Shown: positions 41,373 through 54,700 of the stretch, piece by piece
How the letters are laid out: every line of letters begins with the position of its first letter
Position numbering within the stretch: position 1 is the first letter of the stretch
Assembly (NCBI GenBank): GCA_964036295.1
Contig: OZ038472.1
Location: 2,371,501 to 2,435,500, forward strand
DNA from: Plumapathes pennacea
Taxonomy: Eukaryota > Cnidaria > Anthozoa > Antipatharia > Myriopathidae
Direction: 5' to 3'
DNA: 64,000 nt
Program-made: the position numbers and the translations under genes
Notes under the pieces: generated by a model
What the model was told of the DNA's origin: nothing
Database searches by the model: none
What the model saw: the letters and a program-made list of their open reading frames with translations, nothing else

Positions 41373-42627
41373 GAAACTTTCAGGAAACCTTCCTTGGATT
41401 ATAACAAGACCTTTTGCAATACATTTGCTTTATCTATCTTCATCCGTTGCCGAGATATAGCAGGTTAACTTTGGCTCCTTTGCTCGAAAAGTGTGATTCA
41501 TGAATTAATTAGTGCATGATTTGCTCTAATTTGCTCTAATTTCTCACGACGCGCGGGCTAAAAGTTTACAAAAGCTATGCAAACTCCGTCGGCATAGTCC
41601 CAGGAACGTTTCCTGAAAGTTTCATGCGATTCTAAGATGGTTGAAAAATCTTGGAATTTTGACAAAATACTAAGGCTATAGCACAGGGTTTTTCGTCAAA
41701 AATTGAAAACTCTTGAAACTTTCAGAAAAACCTTCTTTGGACCATAACAAGACTTTTTGAAATACATTTGCTTTATCTATCTTCATCCGTTGCCGAGATA
41801 TAGCAGGTTAACTTTGGCTCCTTTGCTCGAAAAGTGTGATTCATGAATTAATTAGTGCATGATTTGCTCTAATTTGCTCTAATTTCTCACGACGCGCGGG
41901 CTAAAAGTTTACAAAATCTATGCAAACTCCGTCGGCATAGTCCCAGGAACGTTTCCTGAAAGTTTCATGCGATTCTAAGACGGTTGAAAAATCTTGGAAT
42001 TTTGACAAAATACTAAGGCTATAGCACAGGGTTTTTCGTCAAAAATTGAAAACTCTTGAAACTTTCAGAAAAACCTTCTTTGGACCATAACAAGACTTTT
42101 TGCAATACATTTGCTTTATCTATCTTCATCCGTTGCCGAGATATAGCAGGTTAACTTTGGCTCCTTAACTCGAAAGGTGTGATAAATTAATTAGTACATG
42201 ATTTGCTTTAATTTGCTCGAATTTCTCACGACGCGCGGGCTAAAAGTTTACAAGAACTATGCAAACTCCGTCGGCATAGTCCCTGGAACGTTTCCTGAAA
42301 GTTTCATGCGATTCTGAGATGGTTGAAAAATGACCGGATTTTGACAAAATACTAAGGCTATAGCACAGGGTTTTTTGTCAAAAATTGAAAACTCTTGAAA
42401 CTTTCAGGAAACCTTCTTTGGACTATAACAAGACTTTTTGCAATACATTTGCTTTATCTATCTTCATCCGTTGGCGAGATAAAGCAGGTTAAATTTGGCT
42501 CCTTTGCACGAAAGGTGTGTTGTTTTAATTAGTCGATGATTTGCTCTAATTTTTCACGACGCGCGGGCTAAAAGTTTACAAAAACTATGCAAACTCCGTC
42601 GGCATAGTCCCAGGAACGTTTCCTGAA
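41373..42627. repeat. Satellite-like array, ~342-bp unit, about 3.7 copies
   Basis: GAAACTTTCAG recurs at 41373, 41715, 42058 and 42397, spacings of 342, 343 and 339 bases. The units share GAGATATAGCAGGTTAAC, CACGACGCGCGGGCTAAAAG and CTCCGTCGGCATAGTCCC. Copies 1-3 are close and copy 4 is more diverged and cut short. No open frame spans a unit. Confidence 0.95.
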
Positions 42628-42639
42628 CCCAAAAAGAAA

Positions 42640-43676
42640 CGACGAGTTATCATGGGGTTCGAGTTCAAGTTATCGGAAGTTCGAGTTATCGCCGAACTTC
42701 ACTGTATTTTATTTATACATGAAATTCTTCAACAAGCACATATGTCAAATGGCTTCAAATAGTAATACTTAAAAAAAAAAAGAAGCTTCCTGAGCCTGTT
42801 TTTGCAAACTTTAGGATAAAAAGGTGATAGGTATTGCGTCAGTTCTAAATTTTGTCATTTTTGGCTCAAAAAAAAAAAAAAAAAAAACGACTGTCAAACC
42901 CCTTGTTGGCCAAAGCATGAAAAAGAGTTTCGTGAGCCCCGAGTCCCTGAAATTTGGTAATCAAGGTTCAAAACGTGCACGATAGTGGCTCATAATAAAA
43001 AAAATTCAGTTAAAAACAAATGAAATAGCTTATATTACGACCAAAATAACACTTTAACGGGGCCCGTTCACACTGTGCCTGCGAAAACCGACCGATTTTA
43101 CGCTTGTCGCTGAAAAAACCGTCTGTGAAAGCTAAATTCCGATTGGACAAAGACAAAGTGGATGTCACAGAAGTCGTCTGTCGGCTCAATTTCGCAGACG
43201 GTATTTTTCAGCCTCGCAAAGCAGTCTCCTATTTGTGCCATTTTACGTATTTTATCGATCCTAGCTACAAGATTTACAAAGATAAAACTCCTGTCTGGTC
43301 AGACCTAATTCTTGTTTGTTTACAAGATTGTTTATATCCCCTACCATAATAAATACACAAAATTTCAGAGAAACTAATTCAGTCTAAATCAAAGCGATTT
43401 CCTCAAATTTACACACTACAGCGGTCACATGACCGACCATGTGACCTCATCTTAGTCGCATTTCATTGAATCAGTGGTATTTCAGTCTTTATGCAAAAAT
43501 ATGTGCAAACGTTTCTTTTTTGGGAGACACGGACAAAGTAGTAGGGACACAGAATCCTACCAAACGCCTTCAGTTCAAATCTGTAGTCCAACTTCCACGT
43601 GTTCGAAGTCCGAATCCTTACTCCATACCTGAAAGCCTGGTGCCTAGTTTCCACGAAACATTACTTGCGCCAGTCC
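42640..43676. other. Intergenic region downstream of laminin
   Basis: It contains a fragment of the GAGTTATCG / GAGATAGTGGG repeat family (42640-42705), two poly-A tracts and AT-rich sequence. An 81-codon open frame at 43104 has no support. The laminin 3' UTR and its polyadenylation site must fall here on the minus strand. Confidence 0.5.
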
Positions 43677-46600
43677 TCACGCCGGCGTGCTGCCATCACA
43701 TTGATTGTATTCCTGAGAAGCGCGCGAAAACTTGTCGACGAGGTCATCAGCTTGTCTTTCTAAGTCCAGTACTTGCTGTTTGAGGTCCAAAAGTTCGTCA
43801 CGCTGTCGGATGTAATCTTGCAATAATACTGTGAAATATTAATACATAGCAAAGGTTAAACTGCAGGAAACTTTCCACTGCCAAAGATTAATTAACTTGA
43901 ACAGAAAATCCACAACTCCTCAATATTCAACCCGATTTTTAAGCACAAGGAAAAGGAAAATAATATATCCTTGTGCTCGTGAAAGATTTGATCAACAGCC
44001 ACTAGTTTATTCGGGACGTAAAAAAATATTAGATACCGCGCATGGTATGTGAAAGTAAGCTTATACATGTTTGATTTATAAACTATGGCGGATCAACCAT
44101 TTCAGAGGTTTAAACGTTTGCCGTAAACTCACCTTCTGCATTGCTCACGTCTTTCTGTAGCTTGTCTGCATCTTCGTGCGCTTTTTTGATATCCGTGTAA
44201 TTCTTTTTGGCCACTTCATAAGCTGCATCCACTTCGCTACCAGCACTGGCCAAGGACTTATTGCTGCTATCGAAGACCTGCAACATATAGTATTATAGAG
44301 CCGTTTTCGGATGACTGTCGAAAGTAATCGTGTGATTGCTTTGGTTTTACGTTTGTTACGCTTTTCGATTGGTCCAAACAAGTTTAGCATTATTCTTGGC
44401 CAGTCAAGAGCAAAGAAAAAATCTGATTGCGATACTCGAGAAAGCAAGTGATGTTTGGTTTCTTCTTCAAAGAAGAAAGTTTCTTTAAAGTAAAAGCAAA
44501 CGCAGATTATTTTGGCTTCCGATTGGTTGAAAGTGTTTCTTACAGCCTCTGTGATTGGCTTGGTTTTCGACAGTCACCCAAAAACGGCTCTATGAAAGCT
44601 TCCGTTTGTTTGAACGAACCACAAAAGAGACGATAACCAATTTGCAACAACGCAAGCTAACATTTTGTCCACGACAACAACAAAGACAGCGGAGACAGCA
44701 GCAATAGCAAACATACAACCACAACGATAGTGCAGCTACACAACATACTAGCGATAAGACAACAACATAGCCGGGGCAGGAACGGGCAACCAGAAATTAT
44801 GAAACGTTTAATTGCTTGAACTGAAGCCAATCTACAATCCACAATGAAAAACGCACCTCCCTGGCTTCTTTAGCCACATCATAAGCCATTTTGGCATTCT
44901 TTCGAGCGTCTGTGACGGTCTCGTTCGCTTTGTCGAAACACTGGAGACTGCTGTTCAAGTTGTTCACAGTGGAGTGTATCAGCATCAACGTCTCATTGCC
45001 TACGTTGGACGCCTTGGAGAAGCGACTATTTACCTGCAGAAGGTAAAGAGGGCTGAAAGTGAGCATGGAAAATATTCTACACTTTTTACATGAAACAATA
45101 AAAAGCTTAACCGCATTTAAAGACAACTTCCCAATTACGCGTAGTATCAAATAGTGCTTCTTAATTCTCGTATCAACGAGTGTCTGTAAAGTAAATCTCT
45201 CTCATGAGCTTTGTCTTGCTTCCACATAATTGCATTGCAACCAAAGATCATTCAGTAAGAAGAACTTGTCATTTGAAATCTTGCTGATTGAAAAATCAAA
45301 TCTCACTGAGCCATTCATATACTTTCTTCTTGGAAGGTGGAGAGAATTTGTACCGTGAACTCAAAAGTGAAAGCGTCATGAATTCCATCAGCGTGAACAC
45401 TTACCGATTGCGTGATGTTATCGATTTTTGACACCATGTCGTCCGTTTGTTGCTGGAGCAACTGGGTCTTTTTTCGTAGCTCGTCCGCTTCCTGGATAGC
45501 TGTCTCGATCTCCTTCACTTGCTTCAAAGTATTCTCCGTCTTGTCACTAAAAACAAAAACAAAAAACAAATAAAGAAAAGGAAAAAAACGTACTCATTTC
45601 AAACACTATGGAGTCATATGGAACAATAGAGAAGTGAGTGAAAATGTGTCGTGCCCACAGGCCTCCAAAGTATTGCCTGCGACTGAGCCCCATATATGGA
45701 CGAGCTCAATTGACGTTCATCGGACATTCTTTTTAGAACCAAGCAACACACAAGTAAGTGTCCATACGGCGCCCCAAAACGTTAGCCGAAGGTGACCAAT
45801 GGACAAACTGAATTCTCTACTCGTCCGTCGGACTCAGGTATATAGGACATGTGCGAGTTTAAAGCCTTTTTCTACAATTCTCATATCCAAAGTTGCCACC
45901 CATCAAGCTTGGATGCGCGCGCAACTTTGGGAATATGACCTATTCGACGTTTAAATGGAACCTAAGCAAAAACTAGTACTGCAGGCGAATAAACACAACC
46001 TGGCGGATGATGCAGAAAGGCGAAAATCAGGGAGGGGGGGGCGTTTTCTAATACCTGGCTCGTTGTGAGAGGGCCTCCACTTCTCTGGCTCGTTTCAGAC
46101 CCTCCGCGGCTCCTTCGTACGTGCTATTTATCAAGGTTTCATTAACCGGTGTCTTGTTGATCTGGTCGACCAAACTCTGGATCTCCTGCACACTCACTGG
46201 CATCGTCATAGCGTCGACCTCCTCCGCAATCTTCCCGGCTTCCTTCGTCATGTTTGAAACATGAGCCACCGTGTTGATGCCAGCGGTCACGTTTTTGAGC
46301 GAAGCCTGGGCCTGAGCTAACACGGCCGTCGCGTTTTCCTGCAGTTGAAAGAAAGAATGGATTGCGTAAACTCGAAATTTATAGTTCTTGGTAGTTATTA
46401 ATGCACTAGTAGACTGGTAATACAGTGATCGATTGCCGACTATGTCCCGAATATGTATCGACTTTGTCCCGACTATGTCCGACTACATCTCAATTTTTCC
46501 CGACTTTGCTCCGACTATGTTCCGAAACTGTGTCGCACATATGCTGATACAATCCAGAAAGATGCAATATAATCTTGACTGTAGTTCGCAGCAAGAACAG

Positions 46601-48741
46601 AGTCAAAGAATATACACATAAAATGCCGATGGTAAATACGTAAAGAACACATTTTGGTCAACTAAAACAATTTTTATAATCAAACGAATCAGATGCAAAA
46701 AAAAAGTGATCAAGTTCGATTTTCTCCTTCAGTTTTCTCACCAGAAATATATCATACAGTAAGGAGAACTTGGCTTTTGATACCTTGCTCCGATGAAAGC
46801 TGCTTAAACTATTAATTCTCGCCACATCACTTGGTTGAGAGAATCTGTGGCGGATCAAGAATCTCAGGGACCGCAAAGGATTGTGGTTAAGGTGACTTTC
46901 TTGTATTTTACACAATAAAGTTGAATTCATGAATAAGACTCACAACACGACATCATTTTACCTTGAATAGAGTAGTCGCTCTCTCCGCCTCGAGAGCAGC
47001 TTCATGAGCCTCCGATACATTCCTCTCCGCGTCCAGGGCACTCTGCCGTGCAGCGTAAGCCTCGCTCTTACGCATGCGCACGGTCTCAGCGGCAGATTGA
47101 ATCTCGGCCTCAGCTTCACTCACATTCTGTTGAGCGTGGTTACGCAGCGTCTGAGCCTGTTGCACGAGGGTCAGCAGTTCATCTGTGATTTTCCTGATTC
47201 GTTCCAGGGTGAGAGTGTTGTTCTTGAGTTGTGCTCTGAAGTGTTCTCCGAGTCTGGATTCTACAACAGAGCGTCGGTCCGCGACGTCCTTCAGTTTTTC
47301 CAAGGCTTCGCGAATTTGCCGTGCAGCATTTGTTGCCGTCGCATTGGCCTCAATTATCTGCAAAAGACGTCCGCAACAAATACTGTAAATCCCCAAATGC
47401 GCGCTTACCCTGGATTAAACGCCACACTCGAATAAGCGCCCCTTCTCTCAGCACAAAGTTGTTTTAACACAAGTAGTACTAAATTAATACCATCGGAAAT
47501 CAAAATCGATGCTTGTGACGTTTTGTGAACACGTTTGGCAAACTAACTACAGGAAAATAATTACCAAGTATGTCGGTATTAGAACTACACGAACGGCTTT
47601 GTGCATTAATAGTTAATCTTCACGTTATGTTGTAGGTACGCAAGAAAAATAAAGTTGATCCCTCTTGGAAGTGAAAGGGTTATTAACCTATTAACTTACA
47701 TTCGCGTGAATGTAAATATGGTGTATCAGTATGGGAATTCACTCACCGAGTGATAGCTGTTTTGAATACTGGAGTAGTTCCGCTGACCGGAAGCATTGGC
47801 TGCCAAGGCACTCAGTCTGTAGGCGTGAGCCATGGCGTTAATACAGGTCCAGTCCACCAAAACTGCCGCTCCGCCACTCCGCATACACACTTCCGGCAAA
47901 GGACGGTCTGAGGAAGCTGGCACGAGTTCGATGGTACCATTGAAATCCTTCACTTCCTGGATCAGGTATTCCTTAGCCTCGTCTAGCGTGTCTTGGGAAG
48001 AGTTTAGCTTTTGTTGCAGATCTTTGATCGTGCTTTGAATCTGTGGAGAGGAAAACATAGTGTCCATGATTACCGTTGAGTTCGATACAAGATCAGTACA
48101 ATATGGAAACCAAGGAGATAAAAAAAAAAAAAACCTAAACAAGCCCGGGGCGGTTAGAGGAAGCAGTTAAGGAATTTTCCAACGGGGAGGCTCCGCCCAG
48201 GCCTTCAACCCCTTACTTTTAAAATACCATTCTGGGGTCGAAAAAGTTTCCCTATACTTTTTACACCTGAGGCTTGAAAAGGGACCCTTTCTGGGCGGAG
48301 CCTCCCTGTATAGCCGATCATTGAGAGTCTCCCCTCCCCACACAACCGTAAACGTATTTCCAAGGTGTCTGTTGAACTTATTAGACACAGAGAAAGAGAA
48401 GTGGAAGAAGAAAGGACGGACACACAGCCAAGCAGAGAGAAATAAAGAGTAAGACACACCACAGGCTTGAACGTTAGTTGAACGTACCCGCTCTATCTGT
48501 TCTTTCTTTTCCTTTAGGTCCTCGCGACCTCCGTTACTGAACACGGCGTGCGCCTCAGATACATTGGTGTTCAACTCTCGTAACGTGCTGTTGATGCTGT
48601 CCACGGACATCTGTCCAAACGACATGAGGAGGTCTGTGACTGTCTTCTCGAGAGACAGTACTCTCCCTGTCTCGATCTCGATCAAGCCGTGCCAGTTCTT
48701 GTAGCACTGCTCCTTGCACGGGAAACAGTAAGGAGGATCTC
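43677..48741 (-). CDS. LAMB/LAMC-like: Laminin exons 21-28: coiled coil and C-terminus
   Basis: Exons are 48488-48741, 47747-48040, 46962-47357, 46055-46338, 45405-45546, 44857-45033, 44133-44277 and 43677-43828. [14 protein letters not shown] supplies the cysteines that link chains at the top of the coil. Some 600 residues of heptad-rich helix follow, interrupted by a short two-cysteine loop ([11 protein letters not shown] and DWTC) in exon 22. The end, [16 protein letters not shown], places one cysteine seven residues before the end, as in gamma chains (beta chains end almost at the cysteine). Confidence 0.85.
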
Positions 48742-51700
48742 CTGAAATACGAAAGTAATGTGGAAACAATCAGTAAGTCAACTACACGATGGATGGATCT
48801 TTCACTCAATCAAATGTATCAATCAACCATTCAACAAGCCAGTCAACCAACCTATCAATCAATGAACCAATCAAAGCTCTCTGGGCGGACACTTTCGTAA
48901 GCGGACAGCTCTACTAACGGACACCTTCCCAAGGGTGTCTACTTACGGGAGATTCAACTAAAACTTACTAACTACCGTAATCGCTACCCACCAACTAATC
49001 AGCACATCAATCAGACAACCAGCCAATCAGACAACCAATCAATCAGACAACCAACCAATCAGACAACCAACCAACCAGACAACTAATCAATCAGACAATC
49101 AACCAACCAGACAACTAACCAATCAGACAACCAACCAATCAGACAACCCAACCAATCAGACAACCCAACCAATCAGACAACCAACCAATCAGACAACCAA
49201 CCAATCAGACAACCCAACCAATCAGACAACCAACCAATCAGACAACCAACCAATCAGACAACTAACCAACCAACCAGACAACTAACTAATCAGACAACCC
49301 AACCAATCAGGAGCGATCCTTCCGTAGTCTTCAAAATCAAGACAAGTACTCACCCACTGTGTGTCTGCCGCAGGTCTCGCACTGGCGACCGCCAAAGTAA
49401 CCTCCCGCCAAACTCACATTACACTTGCACTGGCCCGTGACAGGATTACATGTGGTGTTCACCTGTGTCTGATTCTTCATGCAGTCACAATCTGAAAAAG
49501 GGATGTGGGAAAGATCAGGGAAATGAACCGAAGCCAGAACAAGTAGAAGTAGTACAAGTAATAGCAGGTGTTGTAGCAGCAGTAGTCATAGCAACAGTAG
49601 TCATAGCAACAGTAGTCGTAGCAACAGTAGTAAAAGAAATACAGAAGAATCCCGCACTCTCGAACTCGGTTATCTCAAACTCCCCGCTATCTCGAACAGA
49701 ATCCTATTTCGACCTCGCTATCTAAATCCCCTGCTATCTTGAACTACTGCTCGCTTCCCTTGAGAGTTCGAGATAGCTGGCTTCTACTGTATAGCAAAAG
49801 TAAACGGTGGCAAAGCTGCTTATGGTAAATATACAGTAAACAACAACAGCAACACAGTCATCAATAACGGGAAAACAAACAAAGGTCAAAAGATGGCTTT
49901 GAACAGGGAACAAAGTAGCAAGAATGAAAGCCTGGAAGGCATTGAAAACTCGTGCTACGTACCTGAGCAATTGCTTTTCACATCGAAGTAGTTTGCCATG
50001 CACTGGTCACATTTCTTCCCAGTTACTCTCGGCTTGCAGGTGCAGTTTCCGTCAGGCTAAAACAGGGACAAGTCAAATAAAGAGAACAGACCGTCAGATA
50101 TCTCTTATATCACACCGAATTGAAGCGTAATTGACAAAATTATCCGCCCTCCCCGGTCTTTACATTTTCACAGCTTTCCGTAGGCTGCTGCTTAAAACTA
50201 GGACAGAAGCAAAACATTTATTGCCCCAATATCTACTTACAGTATATAATACACATACAGTCAACCATCTCTAAGACGGGACTAGATTTAATGTCCGCCT
50301 TAAAGAGAGTTCAGTTACAGAGAAACAAGTGAAAACCGGCAAGGACCAAATCTGCATGCCGTCTGCCTTAGAGAAGTGTCCGCTTTAGAGAGAGTTGACT
50401 TGATCAATAAAACCCATGCTAAACATCACCATGTCTTGTATGAAAGTTGCTTATGCTGTACAGATAAAATGTTATGTCCTGCTCGCTATACACGTAAGTC
50501 TTACTCCCTCCCCACCTCCCAAGACAAGCTTCCCCATCCCTGTCCCCGTCCTCATTCACAGTCTAAACCCCATTTGACCCGAGGTTTATGTACTGTAAGA
50601 CAACGTGCGGGTGTTGGCAGTAGTTAATACATGAAGAGCGTCCCACAGTCTACAGCCCTGGCCAAACGGACTTCCAAATCGCGCCAACTCAAGCCAAGTT
50701 GCGAGCAGGTGGCTAAACGGTACTCCAAAGTCGAGTCAAGTCGCAAGGAAACCCTATAGATACAATAACAAAATCTGGCAGACGTAAACACGCGTTGCGT
50801 TGACATTCGCTCGACTTGGCTTGGTGTGGCCAAACGATGAACAAAGTGGCTCGAGTTTACTGATGAAAAACTTAGCTAGACTTGGCTGAAAAGTGAGCCT
50901 AGTTCTCAGTGGGTGGCCACACGATACTCGGACCCACGTCAAAACCCTGGCTTGAGTTGGCTCAACTTGGGAGTCCGTTTGGCCACAGCTTAATGCTTCC
51001 GGCAAGGTTAATTAAGATCAGCTCACCTCGTGGCATTGTAAGTCGCTTGATCCGTAACCGTCACAGTCGCACGCCATGCAGCCGTCACTGGTAAAGTTGA
51101 ATGCGTTACTCTCGCACCCGTCACACGATTTTCCCGTCACGTGGGGGCGACAGATACACTGGCCTGTCACGTTGTTGCAAACATTATTCACCGACCCTTT
51201 ACTCGAGCAATTACACTCTGAAAATAAACGACATAACAAGATTAAGGCATTTTCAATGCTTGACGCTGCATAAACTGTCACCCAGATCAAAGAGAAGAAC
51301 CGGTTAACAAAGACCTAGTTGTAAAGAAACTTTTAAACAATTATGATTAGTTCCGAATCTGGTACACACTGAAAGTCAGCGTGAGTTAGTATTAGCACAT
51401 GTATCTGAACGTGTGAGCAAAGTAAATCAGTGAATGTGTGTACAAACAAGTTAGTACTGTGTATTTCTCAAAAAGAATACGATCATTTAGTAGTGAAAGA
51501 CTATACAGTAAACGTTAGGGCCATTCAAGCTACGCAGTTAGACCGACGCCCCTCTCCCCCCCTCCCCCCCATCCCGGGGGGTGGATCGATCCAAGCTGAC
51601 TTCCAGCCGAGTGTAAACAGTCGAAGTTTCCAGGTCGATCTGAGGTCTAATAGCTTCTAGACATTTCAAAGCATACTGTATTATGTACTTACTTGTACAA

Positions 51701-54700
51701 GTCTGGTTCAAAGCATTGCCGTAATAACCAGGTGCACACCATTCGCAGTTGAAGCCGGCAGTGTTGTTCAAGCACTTCAGGCATTCCCCAGTTGTGGTGT
51801 TACAGTTGTCCTCGCTGTTAAGATCAATGTTGCCACTGCACATACACCTCTGACATCTTCCGTTTGGCTTCTAAATAAGTCAAAGCATAAGCATCAGCCA
51901 CGAGTGCAAACGCAAGAGAATTTCAAATTGAAAACAGACTTGACGCAAGCGCGAGCACAAGGATCTAAATATCCCGTTCTTCTTGTGTTTGCATAGTCCG
52001 TTTTCACCGACGCATATCTGTTGTGCTAACGCTTATGCTTGCCAACCCAATGTGCCTTTGGTAATTTTCGTTAGTTGATATTTAATCAAACTGTGCCATG
52101 CCTATGTAAAGCTACCAAAGACACAGTTGACGTGAACATTTCGTAGAATCTCTGAAAGCATTTCTCACCGTGGGCTGGCCGAAATATCCATCTTTACACA
52201 CTATACAATCCTGGGATGTTCCATTCCTCGCGTTGCCAGCGAGTCCTTCGCCACAGCTCTCGCAGTGATCACCTGTTGGTCGGGAAAAGACGAATACATT
52301 GGTATAGGACTGGTACTGGCACAAACTCAAATGTCATTGAAGGCCTTTCAACCCTTTCACTCCCAAGAGTGATCAACTCCAATTTTCTCCTTCCATTTCT
52401 CAAAAGAGATCATAGTGATACAGTGTGGAGAATTTAGCTTTTGATAGCTTGCTCAGATGAAAGCTGATTAAGCCAGAAATTCTCACAACATCACTTATAC
52501 ATTTTCTTCTTATAAGATTGGGAGAATCTACACCATCATCTAACGTACCTGTAGTGTTGTGCTGACAGTTTATACACACGCCGCTCTCGGGATGACAAAT
52601 GGAGGAGTGATTATTACACTCACAAGGCACGCACGTGTCATAGGACCCGCCAAAAGGCGTGGCCCGCTTGAATCCTGTGACGCACTTCTCACAGAATTGT
52701 CCCGTATACTCCAGGGGACATGTACAGTTCTCCACGTTCGTGGCCAGCTTCGCTTGCCCCTGAGGTAAGGACGATGTTCTGTTACTTAGCTGCATCTTAA
52801 TGTCCGCTAGTTTGGTGTAGGTGTTTGCCGCATTTTTTGTCGTCCATTTGCCGCGAATGTGAAGTGATTCCAAGTTGCTAAGAACTCGTACCAGTTCACT
52901 GCTTGTTGGATGACGGCCAGAAGTGTCACCCACACGCCAGCTTCTCTCCACAAACTTGATCTGTAATAGAAATAGAACAGATGAGGGTGCTCCTATTGTT
53001 TTTACCAACATCAAGCGGCCACCAAAAATTTAATACACGACGCTTGGCTTTGTTTGAAAATGTCATGAAAAAGAATCCGGAATAGAAAGTGACGGCTGAT
53101 AAAAACATTCAGGCACACGTTTGTTATCGAACGGTGCAACAGTTTTCACAAGCTACAAGTGTGATCGTATTCAAATAAAGGACGTTTCGAGAACGCCTTA
53201 TGCTAATTTCCGACGAACCCCTATAAGCGGCCAACCCCTATTAAGCGGCCATTTGCCATTTCCCCAAGGGTGGCCCTTTCACGAAGGGCCAGCGCTCGAA
53301 ACGTCAGCTATTGTCTCTTTCACGGCGTTCCATTACCTTCATCAACACACAGTTGATACACCAGTTTGTCTTCCGCCACGCCGACGCAGTCAACCTAGTT
53401 CTCTTAAGAGCTGGCATTACACTGGCCGCTTAATAGGCGTTCGACTGCATACACTTCGAGCAGGAACCAACGTAGGAAAACAATAACAACAACAACAGTA
53501 TTCACAAACCTCGTAACTTGTCAAGTAGGTATTCGGCTGTTGCAGCTCAGCTACCAAAGGTTGACTGAACCATTTCCCTTTGAGAATTACGTCTCCTTTC
53601 CTAGAGTTCAATGGAGATGACACGTCGTCCTGTACGAGTTTAAAGCTCAGGGAGTATGTGTAGGCAAACCTCTTGTCTCCAAGGAACTTCTCTGGAACCA
53701 CGAAGTAAACTTCTCCAAAGCTGGCCGTATCAACTCTTATTACACCCCTGTTAACGAATGCACAAGCTGTGAGGCTGCGTTTAGAATGGTGTGTTATCCT
53801 TAAGTAAAATTACAATAGAACCCCGCTATCTCGAACTCGGTTATCTCAAACTTCCCGCTATCTCAAATAGAATCCGACTTCCCTTAAAAAGGAAGTTGGA
53901 AGGAATTCCCCTTTGTAACCCCGCTATCTCGAGAACTTGCTTCCCTTGACGGATTCTACTGTACATTCACTTCACTTCACGTTATACCGGTATTCTCTGT
54001 TCACAAAGAAACAGAAATAGATATTTTCAAACTGTCGGCGCTTTGAAACAACACTACACTGATCAAAAGTGAGACCTACGTTAGAGCATCAAAATCCCAG
54101 ACGACATTGATTTCATTCCTGTTGCCATCAACAGCAGTCCATCCATCGGTAGCAACATTGTTTTGGTCGGGTGGCAGAAATGTCTTTATTTCACTGCTGA
54201 CCCAGCCGGAATCAGACACACAATCCGACGACTTGTTGGAACACTGGCACTCGAGACACCCAGCGGGATTGTTGGTGTTCAGCCCGAAGTGTCCGGACGG
54301 ACACACATCACACTGACGCTGTATCGCGTGATCTTTGCATGGACACTGTCCGTCTGTCTTGTTACAAACGGAGTTGCTGCTGCCCGCAAGATCGCAGCCA
54401 CAAAATGAACAACCTAAAAAATGGATAGCACGAAAACTGTAAGAACAATAAGTCAGCGACGTTTTCGCATGACTGTCGAAAGTAATCGTGTGATTGCTTT
54501 GGTTTTGCGTTTGCTACGCTTTCCGATTGGTCTAAACAAGTTTAGCAACATTCTCGCCAATCAAGAGCAAAAGAAGAACCTGGCTACGATTTCCTCGCGC
54601 ATGAAAGCAAGTGGCGATGGCGTATTCTCGCCATTGCCTGGTTTTGGTTTTGCTCATACTTACAATTGATCGGACGTCTGCCCTCCTCATTGGCTGGCTC

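Noticed and set aside
43104-43349. Open frame of 81 codons downstream of laminin
   Set aside because: No splice context, no recognisable motif, surrounded by repeats.
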